Part shown: piece by piece, positions 44,496 through 53,108 of the stretch
Layout of the letters: every line of letters starts with the position of its first letter
How positions within the stretch are numbered: position 1 is the stretch's first letter
Assembly: GCA_965183875.1 (NCBI GenBank)
Contig: CBCYMK010000023.1
Coordinates: 1 to 64,000, forward strand
DNA: 64,000 bases
DNA from: UBA6772 sp965183875
GTDB lineage: Bacteria; Bacteroidota; Bacteroidia; Flavobacteriales; UBA7430
Direction of reading: 5' to 3'
Translations under genes and position numbers: made by a program
The notes under the pieces: model-generated
Seen by the model: the letters and a program-made list of their open reading frames with translations, nothing else
Databases searched by the model: none
What the model was told of the DNA's origin: nothing

Positions 44496-45226
44496 TAATA
44501 AAAATTTAAATCGTTTTTCTTCCAGTACTTAATAAGTAGGAAGCCAAAAAGCATTCCTCCAAGGTGAGCAAAATGGGCAACGTTATCGCCTGCAGAGTTT
44601 TGTACACCCCCAACAAATTCGATCAATCCATAAATTATAACAAAATATTTTGCCTTTATAGGGAATAAGAAATTGAGGTAAATAACCTGATTTGGGAAAC
44701 TCATTCCATAGGCGAGTAGGAGTCCAAACACAGAACCAGAAGCACCAACTACGGGGGTGTGGTACAGGCCATAAAGTTTTCTAGCATCGTTAAATAGCGG
44801 ACTCATCGAATCGAATTTCCCATGGTGAACTAAGTTGCTTATTTGTTCAGCCGTAAATAAACTCTCTAAACCTATAGCTTGAAAATGTATGATTAGATAA
44901 TGTAAGAATGCAGCCCCGAAGCCAGTAATTAAATAATAATTTAAGAATCGTTTTGGCCCCCATATATTTTCTATTTGTGAACCAAACATCCATAAGGCAA
45001 ACATATTAAAGAAGATATGTGACATACCTCCGTGCATAAACATATAGGATACAAACTGCCAAGGGCTAAATTCTGGCGATTTAAAATAGTACAATCCTAA
45101 TGTGTCATTTAGGTCAATATTTACTACCGACCCTAAGGTATAACGTGCTAAGAAAAAGAGCGCATTTATGATGATTAAATTCTTAACCACCAATGGCATA
45201 TTAGAAAACGGGTTATTTCCTCTCAT
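44495..45226 (-). CDS. Rhomboid family intramembrane serine protease
   Basis: A 243-residue rhomboid. Ser motif VVGASGSVFGLLLAYG and His motif FAHLGGMLFGFLLI are both intact, as is the HIFFNMFALWMFG (L1/TM2) block. It is distinct from the neighbouring rhomboid (long insert at about 105-150). The pair next to mutL is common in flavobacteria. Substrates unknown. Confidence 0.92.
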   Translation of the reverse strand: MRGNNPFSNMPLVVKNLIIINALFFLARYTLGSVVNIDLNDTLGLYYFKSPEFSPWQFVSYMFMHGGMSHIFFNMFALWMFGSQIENIWGPKRFLNYYLITGFGAAFLHYLIIHFQAIGLESLFTAEQISNLVHHGKFDSMSPLFNDARKLYGLYHTPVVGASGSVFGLLLAYGMSFPNQVIYLNFLFPIKAKYFVIIYGLIEFVGGVQNSAGDNVAHFAHLGGMLFGFLLIKYWKKNDLNFY

Positions 45227-47091
45227 TATTGAAATCGTTTTAAAAGTTCAGACATTTCTAATATAATGGCTGTTGGTTTGTTGTGTACCGACACAAAAGG
45301 CATTTCACAAGCAAAAAGCTCATCTACTAGCTGGTTCATCTCTACAGTACTTAGCGTTTGCCCTGTTTTAATAGAATTACTCAGTGCTAAGTTTTTTGCC
45401 ATATGTTTATGACTGTCTTCTTTCCATGCAAGGCTCTCGTTTTTGTAGGAATCTAGCATAGCATCAATAATTTTATCTACCTCTCCTGCAGTAGTTTCAA
45501 AAGGAACTCCATTAATCATTAAGCAATGTTCTGCTGGGGTGCTTATATCAAAACCTAGTGACTCTACATCTTCTAAAATTTCCTTAAACAAAACCATATC
45601 TCCTGGAGATAAGTGTATTTCTTGGGGAAATAATAATTGCTGACTTAAAGGTCTCTTATTTTCAAGCGATTTATAATACTGTTCAAACAGTATCCTTGTA
45701 TGGGCTCTTTGTTGGTCTATAATAAGTAATCCCGACTTTAACTGAGTTAGGATAAATTTCTTTTGCAATTGAAAAGCAAAGCTACTCGCTCCAGTTTCAA
45801 CCTCCATCTCTAAAGTCTCTATAGAAGGCTGATACTCTGGGATTGCCGTATTCATATCGTCTTGAATTTCTTCAAACAATGCTTCCCAGTGTTTGCCTTT
45901 TTCAGAATTTATAGGCTTGCTATAATTTTGCTGTGTAGGTAGTGGATTGTTAATCCCGGTTGATAAAGCCGAATTACCCATTTCTTTTTCCTGCTCAAAA
46001 GGATTAAAACTTGGGTCTACCTGAACTGTTGGAGTTTTAAGAACTCTATTTTTCGATGTTATAGGAACTTGAAAGTCTGGGTTTAAGCTAAAATCTAAGC
46101 TTGGCGCGATATTATACTGCCCTAATGAACGCTTTAGTGCAGACCGTAAAATAGCATATACACTGCGCTCGTCTTCAAATTTAATTTCTGTTTTGGTAGG
46201 GTGTATGTTTACATCAATTTTAGAGGGGTCTATATCTAAAAATAAAAAGTACGTAGGGTGTAAGTCTCCTTGTAATAAACCATCCATAGCGTTTAATACG
46301 GCATGGTTTAGGTAAGACGATTTTATAAATCGATCGTTTACAAAGAAAAATTGTTCCCCTCTAGATTTTTTAGCAAACTCGGGCTTACACACGAAACCAG
46401 AAATTTTTACGATGTCGGTAGTTTCTTCTACGGGAACTAATCGTGGGTTATATTTTTTCCCATATAAGCTAACTAAACGCTGACGTAGACTTTCTTTTGG
46501 TAAGCGGTATTGTTCTTTTTCGTTGTTTATAAGAGAAAATGCTATTTCTGGATGTGCCAGAGCTATTCGTATAAACTCGTCGAGGATATATTTATATTCA
46601 GCTCTGTCTGATTTCAAGAAGTTTCTTCTTGCAGGAACATTAAAAAATAAATTTTTAACAGCAAATGAAGTCCCGGTAGGGCAGGTACATACTTCTTGGC
46701 CTTTAAATTCTGAACCTTCAATAGTTAATTGTATGCCTAAATCACTCTCTTCTCTTTTTGTTTTTAGCTCTACCTGTGCAATGGCAGCTATAGAAGCTAA
46801 AGCCTCTCCACGAAAGCCTTTGGTACTTAAGGCAAAAAGATCATCGGCCTTAGCTATTTTTGAGGTAGCATGACGTTCAAAGCACATCCTAGCATCAATC
46901 TCGTTCATTCCAGAACCGTTATCGATTACTTGGATAAGTGTTTTTCCAGAATCCTTAATAATAAGTTTAATATCGCTAGCCTTGGCATCAATGGCATTTT
47001 CCATTAGTTCCTTTACTGCGGCAGCGGGTCGTTGTACAACTTCTCCAGCAGCAATTTGGTTGGCAACGTGATCGGGTAGTAGCTTAATCAA
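45226..47091 (-). CDS. mutL: DNA mismatch repair protein MutL
   Basis: GHKL ATPase linking MutS to strand incision. The N-terminal ATPase motifs are clear: ELMENAIDAKASDI, IDNGSGM, RHATSKI and TKGFRGEALASI. The C-terminal metal-binding motif DQHA(X)2E(X)4E reads DQQRAHTRILFE, so both the His and the first Glu are replaced. The late CPHGRP-type motif reads SVHNKP. An endonuclease function is therefore doubtful. The length is 621. It overlaps the rhomboid gene by one base. Confidence 0.95.
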   Translation of the reverse strand: MIKLLPDHVANQIAAGEVVQRPAAAVKELMENAIDAKASDIKLIIKDSGKTLIQVIDNGSGMNEIDARMCFERHATSKIAKADDLFALSTKGFRGEALASIAAIAQVELKTKREESDLGIQLTIEGSEFKGQEVCTCPTGTSFAVKNLFFNVPARRNFLKSDRAEYKYILDEFIRIALAHPEIAFSLINNEKEQYRLPKESLRQRLVSLYGKKYNPRLVPVEETTDIVKISGFVCKPEFAKKSRGEQFFFVNDRFIKSSYLNHAVLNAMDGLLQGDLHPTYFLFLDIDPSKIDVNIHPTKTEIKFEDERSVYAILRSALKRSLGQYNIAPSLDFSLNPDFQVPITSKNRVLKTPTVQVDPSFNPFEQEKEMGNSALSTGINNPLPTQQNYSKPINSEKGKHWEALFEEIQDDMNTAIPEYQPSIETLEMEVETGASSFAFQLQKKFILTQLKSGLLIIDQQRAHTRILFEQYYKSLENKRPLSQQLLFPQEIHLSPGDMVLFKEILEDVESLGFDISTPAEHCLMINGVPFETTAGEVDKIIDAMLDSYKNESLAWKEDSHKHMAKNLALSNSIKTGQTLSTVEMNQLVDELFACEMPFVSVHNKPTAIILEMSELLKRFQ

Positions 47092-47094
47092 TTT

Positions 47095-47361
47095 TTAGAA
47101 TTTTATAATCCAATATGCTACAGTACTTAGCATAACAATAATAATAAATACTCGCAGTGTGGAAGATGGATCTTTACTGCTGGGTTTCTTTTCCCAAGCG
47201 CTCCTAAAATGGCCCTTTTTTATTCCGTCTTTAGTACTAGAGCTAGCTTGATCTCTGGCCTCTTGTACGCGTTCTTTTCGCGCATTATAATAGCGTGTTT
47301 GGAACTGAAACTGCTTATTCGCAGTACTTCTTATAAAGGATGGTAGTTTAGGTGCTTTCAT
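47095..47361 (-). CDS. Small conserved membrane protein upstream of mutL
   Basis: An 88-residue protein with a basic N-terminal part (FQFQTRYYNARKERVQ) and one C-terminal membrane segment (VFIIIVMLSTVAYWIIKF). Similar small proteins precede mutL or ribH in other flavobacteria and are sometimes annotated as 'riboflavin synthase subunit beta', with no enzymatic motif to support it. A -7 box ends 7 bases before the ATG, implying a very short leader. First gene of the mutL operon. Confidence 0.7.
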   Translation of the reverse strand: MKAPKLPSFIRSTANKQFQFQTRYYNARKERVQEARDQASSSTKDGIKKGHFRSAWEKKPSSKDPSSTLRVFIIIVMLSTVAYWIIKF

Positions 47362-47368
47362 TAATACT

Positions 47369-47376
47369 CAAAAGTA
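47369..47376 (-). promoter_or_regulatory. -7 box of the mutL operon
   Basis: TACTTTTG on the minus strand, exact TAnnTTTG, only 7 bases before the first ATG of the operon. Confidence 0.55.
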
Positions 47377-47388
47377 AAATATTAATTC

Positions 47389-47417
47389 AAAAAAAGAGCA
47401 GCCCGAGGGCTGCTTTA
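47389..47417 (-). terminator. Rho-independent terminator
   Basis: On the minus strand a 9-bp GC-rich stem (AGCAGCCC/GGGCTGCT) is followed by a T-rich tail. It lies one base after the stop of the TPR gene at 47419. Confidence 0.85.
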
Positions 47418-47418
47418 T

Positions 47419-47931
47419 TTAGATTCTTTTCAACTGCTGTTTCATCATTTTTACCTGATCTTCGAGCATATTGTGTTTGTCTAATTTCTTTACCTCTGTT
47501 AGTAGGGTGGTAGCTTCTCTTTTTCTTCGTCTCGACATGGCTAAGCCAGCTAAGTTAAGTTTCGCTACTGCTTGATCAGTGTCGTTTCTAAGACCTATAT
47601 TGAGTGCCTTTTTGAAAAACTTTTCAGCCTTATTCATTTGTGTCTGTGACAATACTAAGCCGTTTAGGTAGTAGTAATAAGCTTCCTGAGATTTCACCAT
47701 CTTTTCGGGATGCTTAATCTTACTCAGTACTATACCTGCTTTAGGCATATCATTCTTACGTAAATAGTAAAAAGCTCTTAAAATACGTTCGTCTTTAAAG
47801 ATACTCAAGATAACCAATCCCATTAGCAAAAGGACTACTATACCATAGCCAATTTCTCCTAATGTAAAAAGGTAAACACTTGCACTTAGTATAGCCAGCG
47901 TTAAAGCGAATTTTATTTCCTTGTTATACAT
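47419..47931 (-). CDS. Membrane-anchored TPR-like protein
   Basis: A 170-residue protein with two N-terminal membrane segments (about 7-23 and 27-44) and a cytoplasmic helical-repeat part (YYYYLNGLVLSQTQMNKAEK, KAEKFFKKALNIGLRNDTDQ, AVAKLNLAGLAMSRRRKREA). Bacteroidota relatives occur next to mutL and ribH. A TPR scaffold role is inferred. A one-mismatch -7 box (TAAATTCG, 47954-47947) precedes it. Confidence 0.65.
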   Translation of the reverse strand: MYNKEIKFALTLAILSASVYLFTLGEIGYGIVVLLLMGLVILSIFKDERILRAFYYLRKNDMPKAGIVLSKIKHPEKMVKSQEAYYYYLNGLVLSQTQMNKAEKFFKKALNIGLRNDTDQAVAKLNLAGLAMSRRRKREATTLLTEVKKLDKHNMLEDQVKMMKQQLKRI

Positions 47932-47992
47932 AAATATAATTTTGTGCGAATTTAAGTAAGCCTTTAGAATTGCTAAAGGAAAATCGCAACTA

Positions 47993-49431
47993 TTAAGCTT
48001 TTAATTTTCTAATTTTATATCCTACTACTGCATATAGTATTGTCATAAAAGGACTTATAATATTGAAGAAGCAGAAAGGTAAGTAGGTAAGTGTAGAAAC
48101 TCCTAATATACTAGCTTGTGTAGCTCCACATGTGTTCCATGGGATAAGTACAGAAGTTACCGTTCCAGCATCTTCTAGGGTTCTACTTAAATTCTCTGGT
48201 GCTAATCCTTGATCCTTATAGGCATCTTTAAACATTTTACCGGGTACTACAATTGCTAAATATTGGTCTGAAGCAGTCATATTAAAGAAAATACAGGTAC
48301 CTGTTGTTGTAGCAACTAGAGATGCAGTGTTTGTAGCTAAACTCATAAGCGCCTTAGAAATTCTGGCTAGAAATCCTGAAGCTTCCATAATTCCACCGAA
48401 GCACATAGCACAAACTATTAACCATACTGTATTTAACATACCATACATACCTCCGGTGCTTAGTAAGCCATTAATCATCTCGTTATTCGTATTTATACTT
48501 ACTTCTCTACTCATGGCATCCATAAGTGTAATGAAGGATGCTTGGAAGTAATTGTTTGAATTCCCTAAGTCTGCTATAATGGTTGGTTGTGCTATAATAG
48601 CTGCTAATCCTCCTAAGAGTGTTCCTGCGAATAATGCCGGTATGGCTGGTACTTTTTTAATAATTAGGAATATTACTGATGCAGGAACAATAAACAATAA
48701 GGGTGAAATAACGAATTTAGATTGTAGGGCATGGAGTATAATTTGAATATCGTCGGGAGAAGTTTTCGTTTCTAAGCTTAAGCCCAAAAACAAAAATATT
48801 ATTAGGGTAATTACTATGGATGGAATAGTGGTGAAAGTCATATAACGTATATGGGTAACTAAATCTGTTCCTGCCATTGCAGGTGCAAGGTTGGTAGTAT
48901 CGGATAAGGGCGACATCTTGTCTCCAAAATAAGCCCCCGAAATAATTGCTCCTGCAACCATAGCTTCAGACATTCCTATAGCCTGACCTATTCCTAAAAG
49001 TGCCACACCAATAGTAGCTATTGTAGACCAAGATGAACCTGTAGCCAAGGAGATTATCGCACTTACTATACAAGCAGCTACTAAGAAAAAGCTTGGGTTT
49101 ACAATTTGTAATCCGTAATATATCATGGCCGGCACAATGCCACTTATTAGCCAAGTTCCCGCCAAAGACCCTATCAAAAGTAGTATGAGTAAAGCTGGTA
49201 GTGCATCCGAAATACTACTTTTTATCCCCTCTAATAAATCAATCCCAGTTAGAACCTCTTCTGGTCGCTAATAAGAGCACAGAAGGCAGCTGCCAAAACT
49301 AAGGCTATTTGGTTTGCTCCCGATAAAGAGTCATCTCCGTAATAATAAACATTAAGAGAAAGTAATACCGTTAAAAATAAAATTGGCAGTAGAGATACCA
49401 ATAATGAAAGTGGTTTTGTTTGTTGCATCAT
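47993..49431 (-). pseudogene. nhaC: Na+/H+ antiporter NhaC, split by a frameshift
   Basis: NhaC exchanges Na+ for H+ across the inner membrane. The first 57 or so codons (49431 to about 49260: SLLPILFLTVLLSLNVYYYG, GANQIALVLAAAFCALIS) and the rest (from about 49267: EEVLTGIDLLEGIKSSISDA, ALLILLLIGSLAGTWLISG, down to 47993) together give one normal NhaC, but in two frames. Frame 1 stops at TAA 49251-49249; frame 2 is closed by TAG just above 49267. The shift must therefore lie within 49251-49267 and equals one missing base, possibly in an A run. Either a genuine recent inactivation or a sequence error; no slippery heptamer for programmed frameshifting is seen. Confidence 0.82.
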
Positions 49432-49498
49432 TTTTTTATTTGATGCGTAAATATAGTAGAATTTTCTCTCTTTATAATCTGGATTTATACTTCGTATT

Positions 49499-52400
49499 TT
49501 ACAATACTATAACCGTTCCTTTATACTCGAACCTATCGTTTGTTACTGAGGAATGTAAAGTTATTTTATAGAGGAATATATTGTTCTTATGATAGTCTAC
49601 GTTTAATGCATCCCATCCATTTTCAATGGAATTAGATTCAAATACCATTTCGCCCCAACTGTTAAAGATCAGTAATTCGTAGTCTTTAATTTTACTCGGT
49701 ACTCCTACAGGTTTAAACACGTCATTTAAATTGTCATTATTTGGGGTAAAACTGTTGGGGATATAAAGACTGAGTTCTCGTTCGCTAAATATAACTCGTA
49801 GTGTGTCGTCGTATTCTAGGGTATAGTCAAATAGGTTCTGGTTGTTTAAAATTGCTTGTTTTCTCGCAAAATATTCAAATGTATTATCGAACTCAGCCAC
49901 AGCTTCAAGTTGTATATTGGTGTTTTCGTAATACAATTGATTTAAGGGATTTAGGTCTAGTTGTACCCCATTTCCTAATACGATACCTGCATTTTCTGGC
50001 TCTACAGAAATAGTTAAGCTAAATAAATGGTCTAATAGTGCTATTACTGTATCTTCTTGGCTAAAGCTAATTGTATAATTCTCTAGGGTATAGTTTGGAA
50101 TAGGGGTATTGGTAATTTGCCAGTTATTTAACAAGTAGTTATTGTTTAATTCTATGCTAACTGTGTATATATCGCCGTAAAGTACAGTTTTAGTGGCGGG
50201 TAAATCACTTATTATTTCATTGTTTAGGTAGATTTCCCCTCCATTAGAATCTGAGATATCGAAGTATACCTCAAGCTCAATTTTACTAAAATGAGCAATA
50301 AGACTAGCATCAGATAGTATTTCTAGGGTGGTAGTAGAATTTGTTGGGTTTGCTATGGTAGCTCCATCGTATTCCCAATAATCAAATTGATAACCCGTTT
50401 CGGGTAGGGCCACAATTGTATTGGTTCCGTAAATATTTATGTTTTGTGGTAGGTTATTGTATTCCGTTCCTGCAATTTCTATTGCCCCATTGGGTATGCT
50501 GTTTAGACTTAGTACAGGGTAGGGTATATAAACGGCAATGAGTTCAATTTCTCCATCAACAGTTGCTGTTGTCGATGCGCTGTTTGGATTGTCTATTGTT
50601 CCATTGCTAATTATCCAACTATCGAATAAGAAACCTTCTTCTGGAATAGCCTCTATAATTAGGGTTTGCCCAACTACAATAGTGTCTGGGAATGTACTGT
50701 ATTGTACACCATTAATACTTATAGTTCCTTCGTTTTCATCGGGAAGAATAAGCGTGTTGTTAGGAGTGAAGTGTGCTGTTATTGATAAATTTGTAGTGAG
50801 TGTATATTCCAAAGTATTATTGGTAGGGTTTGTTGGAGTACCCGTACTAAATTCCCAATAATCAAAACTATAATCTTGAATTGCTTCTGCTTCTATCTCT
50901 TGTGTTACACCTCCAAAATAAGTTCCTGAAAAAGGGGTTTCACTTAGGTTAGAGCCATTTATATTGAGCTCTCCAGTTTGTGGTGGCTCAACTGTAAATT
51001 GGACTTCATAAGGCCCTTCAATACCATATTCATCTTCATAACAATCTAAGATACCCGCATTTATTACAGCACATCTAGTGGAGATAAAATCTCGCATATC
51101 TTGTACGTTGTTTTGCCAAATAGTGTAATTCCCTCCCCATCTTTCTATCTGTGCTGGCATTTCAGGCTCTATAATAGTTATCAAACTATCGAGGTGACCT
51201 ATTAAAAAATCACAACTAAAATAATTATTCGATAAGTCGGTCCATCGGTTAATATAATCTGCAAAAAAGTCCTCGTTCGCTAATAAGGCATTCCAAATAG
51301 GTATATGCCCTTGCCCACCTAGGTCTCCTACACTTTCTGGATCGCAGGGATCTGCATTAGGGTCTTGGTTAGGCACTCCGGTATAGTTAGCACCATGGTC
51401 AAAGGTGTTGTCCATATCCCAAAGGGTATATCTCCATTTTTTCTTGTCGCCTTCCTCTTTTAGTCCATGCCACCATGCGGTATTCCAATTTAACCAGTCT
51501 GCATTTACTACATAGGTGTTTAAGATGAAATAATCGATTAAACTCCCAGTGTTAAAAACGCTTTTTGCATAGTCGTAATTAGCAGCTACACTCATGTCAT
51601 TATTTATAATGAAATCTCTTACAGCATCCCAGTCGTTTTCTACAGAGGCTTCTGATTGTCCGTTAGAAATTACGTCAACCCAGGTTCCTCCCCAAGTTTT
51701 AAGGAATCCTACAGAATCTTGCTCATAATAATAATCTGTAAAGTCTATATCGTCTACTTTTTCTCTAATCTCGTATAAACCCCAATATTCCCCATTGAGG
51801 AATAATATACAGGGTTCAAAAGAACGCTCATCCATTCTTAAATCGGCAATTTGTGAAAGCGACTGAACGTAAGAATCTCTAATATGTGCTCCTGAACCTC
51901 CATAAGAGAAAGGGTAATTGTCGTTTGCCGCAGATTTAATAATTAAACGTTGGTATTTACTTCGGTCTTTGGTTCTAAATAATTCATCTTTTATAGCATA
52001 ATTATAACCGAATTGATCTCTTGTTATATAATCGAAACCTCTTTGATCGTACCACCAAGAGTCATTACCATGCTTATTAAACTCTCCTCGCGCTTTATCT
52101 GCTAATTCTCCGTTTTGCTTGTAATATTCAAAGGTTCCGTGGGGTTCAATTTGGTTCCCATCTTCTATGAGGTCATCTACCTCATCTCCAGAAACAGAAA
52201 GTACAGGCATGCTGTAGCTGTCGTTAATGAAAAAGGTGCCGTATTCTAAAAAACTCTCGTGTATAGAGTTATTGGTACTTACGCTAATTGCTTTTACTAT
52301 AGCTGTAGAGTTTAAATTTATTGCTGTAGTATATAAGGTAGAAAAACTGTTAGGGTAGGAGCCATCGGTTGTATAATAAATCGCAGCATTTGGTTCGGTG

Positions 52401-52969
52401 CAGCTAAGTTCAAGACTTATTGCGTTAGGGTGAAACCCTGGTTCTATAGAGAATTGTGGTTTTACTGCATAGCCTTCTAATGCATTGGTGTTGCTCGCAA
52501 ATGGACTCGGGATAATAAATACTCCCCAGGTAGTACTTCCGTCGGTAAGTCTACCTCTAGATTGGTTGGTTAAGCATGGCTGAACAAAAATTGAGTCTAC
52601 TATTGTGATTCCATCGGGTGCCGTTAAAATAATCCATTCGTTTCCCTTTGTTTGATGAATTTTAAAGTTGGTATGTAACTCTGTGCCATTCTCTTCGTTT
52701 TTTCCGGAGGCAAAAATCCTAAGGTGTGAGTTGCTGTTAAGCTGAATGGGGTTTTGAATTTGATATTTTGTTAAGTTATTGGGCTTGTCGCTTAAAAAAT
52801 ATCCAGTTAAGTCTTGTGGACCATCCCCTGTATTATACAGTTCAAACCAGTCTTCATAGTCACCGTAATTATCTGTATAATCAGAGTAATTGGCTGCTGA
52901 ATACTCGTTTATTACTATTTGTGCAAACAAAGGATTGCACATAAATAAGAGAATGTATAAGTTTTTCAT
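49499..52969 (-). CDS. Secreted CotH-kinase protein with LTD domain and T9SS type B sorting domain
   Basis: A 1156-residue exoprotein. Order: signal peptide (FMCNPLFAQ), lamin-tail domain (about 20-125), chitobiase-like Ig segment (AIYYTTDGSYPN near 195), CotH kinase domain (about 255-560, with FLNGEYWGLYEIREKVD and the metal-site WDMDNTFDHG), then five ~70-residue InlB-like repeats (FDYWEF, FDSWII, FDYWEY...), and a gliding-motility type C-terminal domain (IPNSFTPNNDNLNDVFKP to KGTVIVL). CotH enzymes phosphorylate proteins in spore coats, so a secreted kinase is possible. An upstream GTG (52987) is less likely than ATG 52969. Confidence 0.9.
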   Translation of the reverse strand: MKNLYILLFMCNPLFAQIVINEYSAANYSDYTDNYGDYEDWFELYNTGDGPQDLTGYFLSDKPNNLTKYQIQNPIQLNSNSHLRIFASGKNEENGTELHTNFKIHQTKGNEWIILTAPDGITIVDSIFVQPCLTNQSRGRLTDGSTTWGVFIIPSPFASNTNALEGYAVKPQFSIEPGFHPNAISLELSCTEPNAAIYYTTDGSYPNSFSTLYTTAINLNSTAIVKAISVSTNNSIHESFLEYGTFFINDSYSMPVLSVSGDEVDDLIEDGNQIEPHGTFEYYKQNGELADKARGEFNKHGNDSWWYDQRGFDYITRDQFGYNYAIKDELFRTKDRSKYQRLIIKSAANDNYPFSYGGSGAHIRDSYVQSLSQIADLRMDERSFEPCILFLNGEYWGLYEIREKVDDIDFTDYYYEQDSVGFLKTWGGTWVDVISNGQSEASVENDWDAVRDFIINNDMSVAANYDYAKSVFNTGSLIDYFILNTYVVNADWLNWNTAWWHGLKEEGDKKKWRYTLWDMDNTFDHGANYTGVPNQDPNADPCDPESVGDLGGQGHIPIWNALLANEDFFADYINRWTDLSNNYFSCDFLIGHLDSLITIIEPEMPAQIERWGGNYTIWQNNVQDMRDFISTRCAVINAGILDCYEDEYGIEGPYEVQFTVEPPQTGELNINGSNLSETPFSGTYFGGVTQEIEAEAIQDYSFDYWEFSTGTPTNPTNNTLEYTLTTNLSITAHFTPNNTLILPDENEGTISINGVQYSTFPDTIVVGQTLIIEAIPEEGFLFDSWIISNGTIDNPNSASTTATVDGEIELIAVYIPYPVLSLNSIPNGAIEIAGTEYNNLPQNINIYGTNTIVALPETGYQFDYWEYDGATIANPTNSTTTLEILSDASLIAHFSKIELEVYFDISDSNGGEIYLNNEIISDLPATKTVLYGDIYTVSIELNNNYLLNNWQITNTPIPNYTLENYTISFSQEDTVIALLDHLFSLTISVEPENAGIVLGNGVQLDLNPLNQLYYENTNIQLEAVAEFDNTFEYFARKQAILNNQNLFDYTLEYDDTLRVIFSERELSLYIPNSFTPNNDNLNDVFKPVGVPSKIKDYELLIFNSWGEMVFESNSIENGWDALNVDYHKNNIFLYKITLHSSVTNDRFEYKGTVIVL

Positions 52970-53034
52970 GGTAGATTTTAAAATCACAATTTAGTCAAAT
53001 ATTATTCCAAAAAGTTGAATTAATTTTCAATCTA

Positions 53035-53042
53035 TAATCTTG
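53035..53042 (+). promoter_or_regulatory. Probable -33/-7 promoter of the Cys-repeat protein gene
   Basis: TAATCTTG matches TAnnTTTG at all but one base. TTG at 53015-53017 is 17 bases upstream, the usual -33/-7 spacing. Confidence 0.4.
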
Positions 53043-53108
53043 CAAAGTTAATTTTGAAGTATGATAAATTATTGTAATTTAAACAGTTCAAAAATTAATC
53101 CCTTAGGA

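Noticed and set aside
49251..49267. Programmed frameshift in nhaC
   Set aside because: No slippery heptamer or downstream structure; NhaC is not known to use recoding. A mutation or sequence error explains it better.
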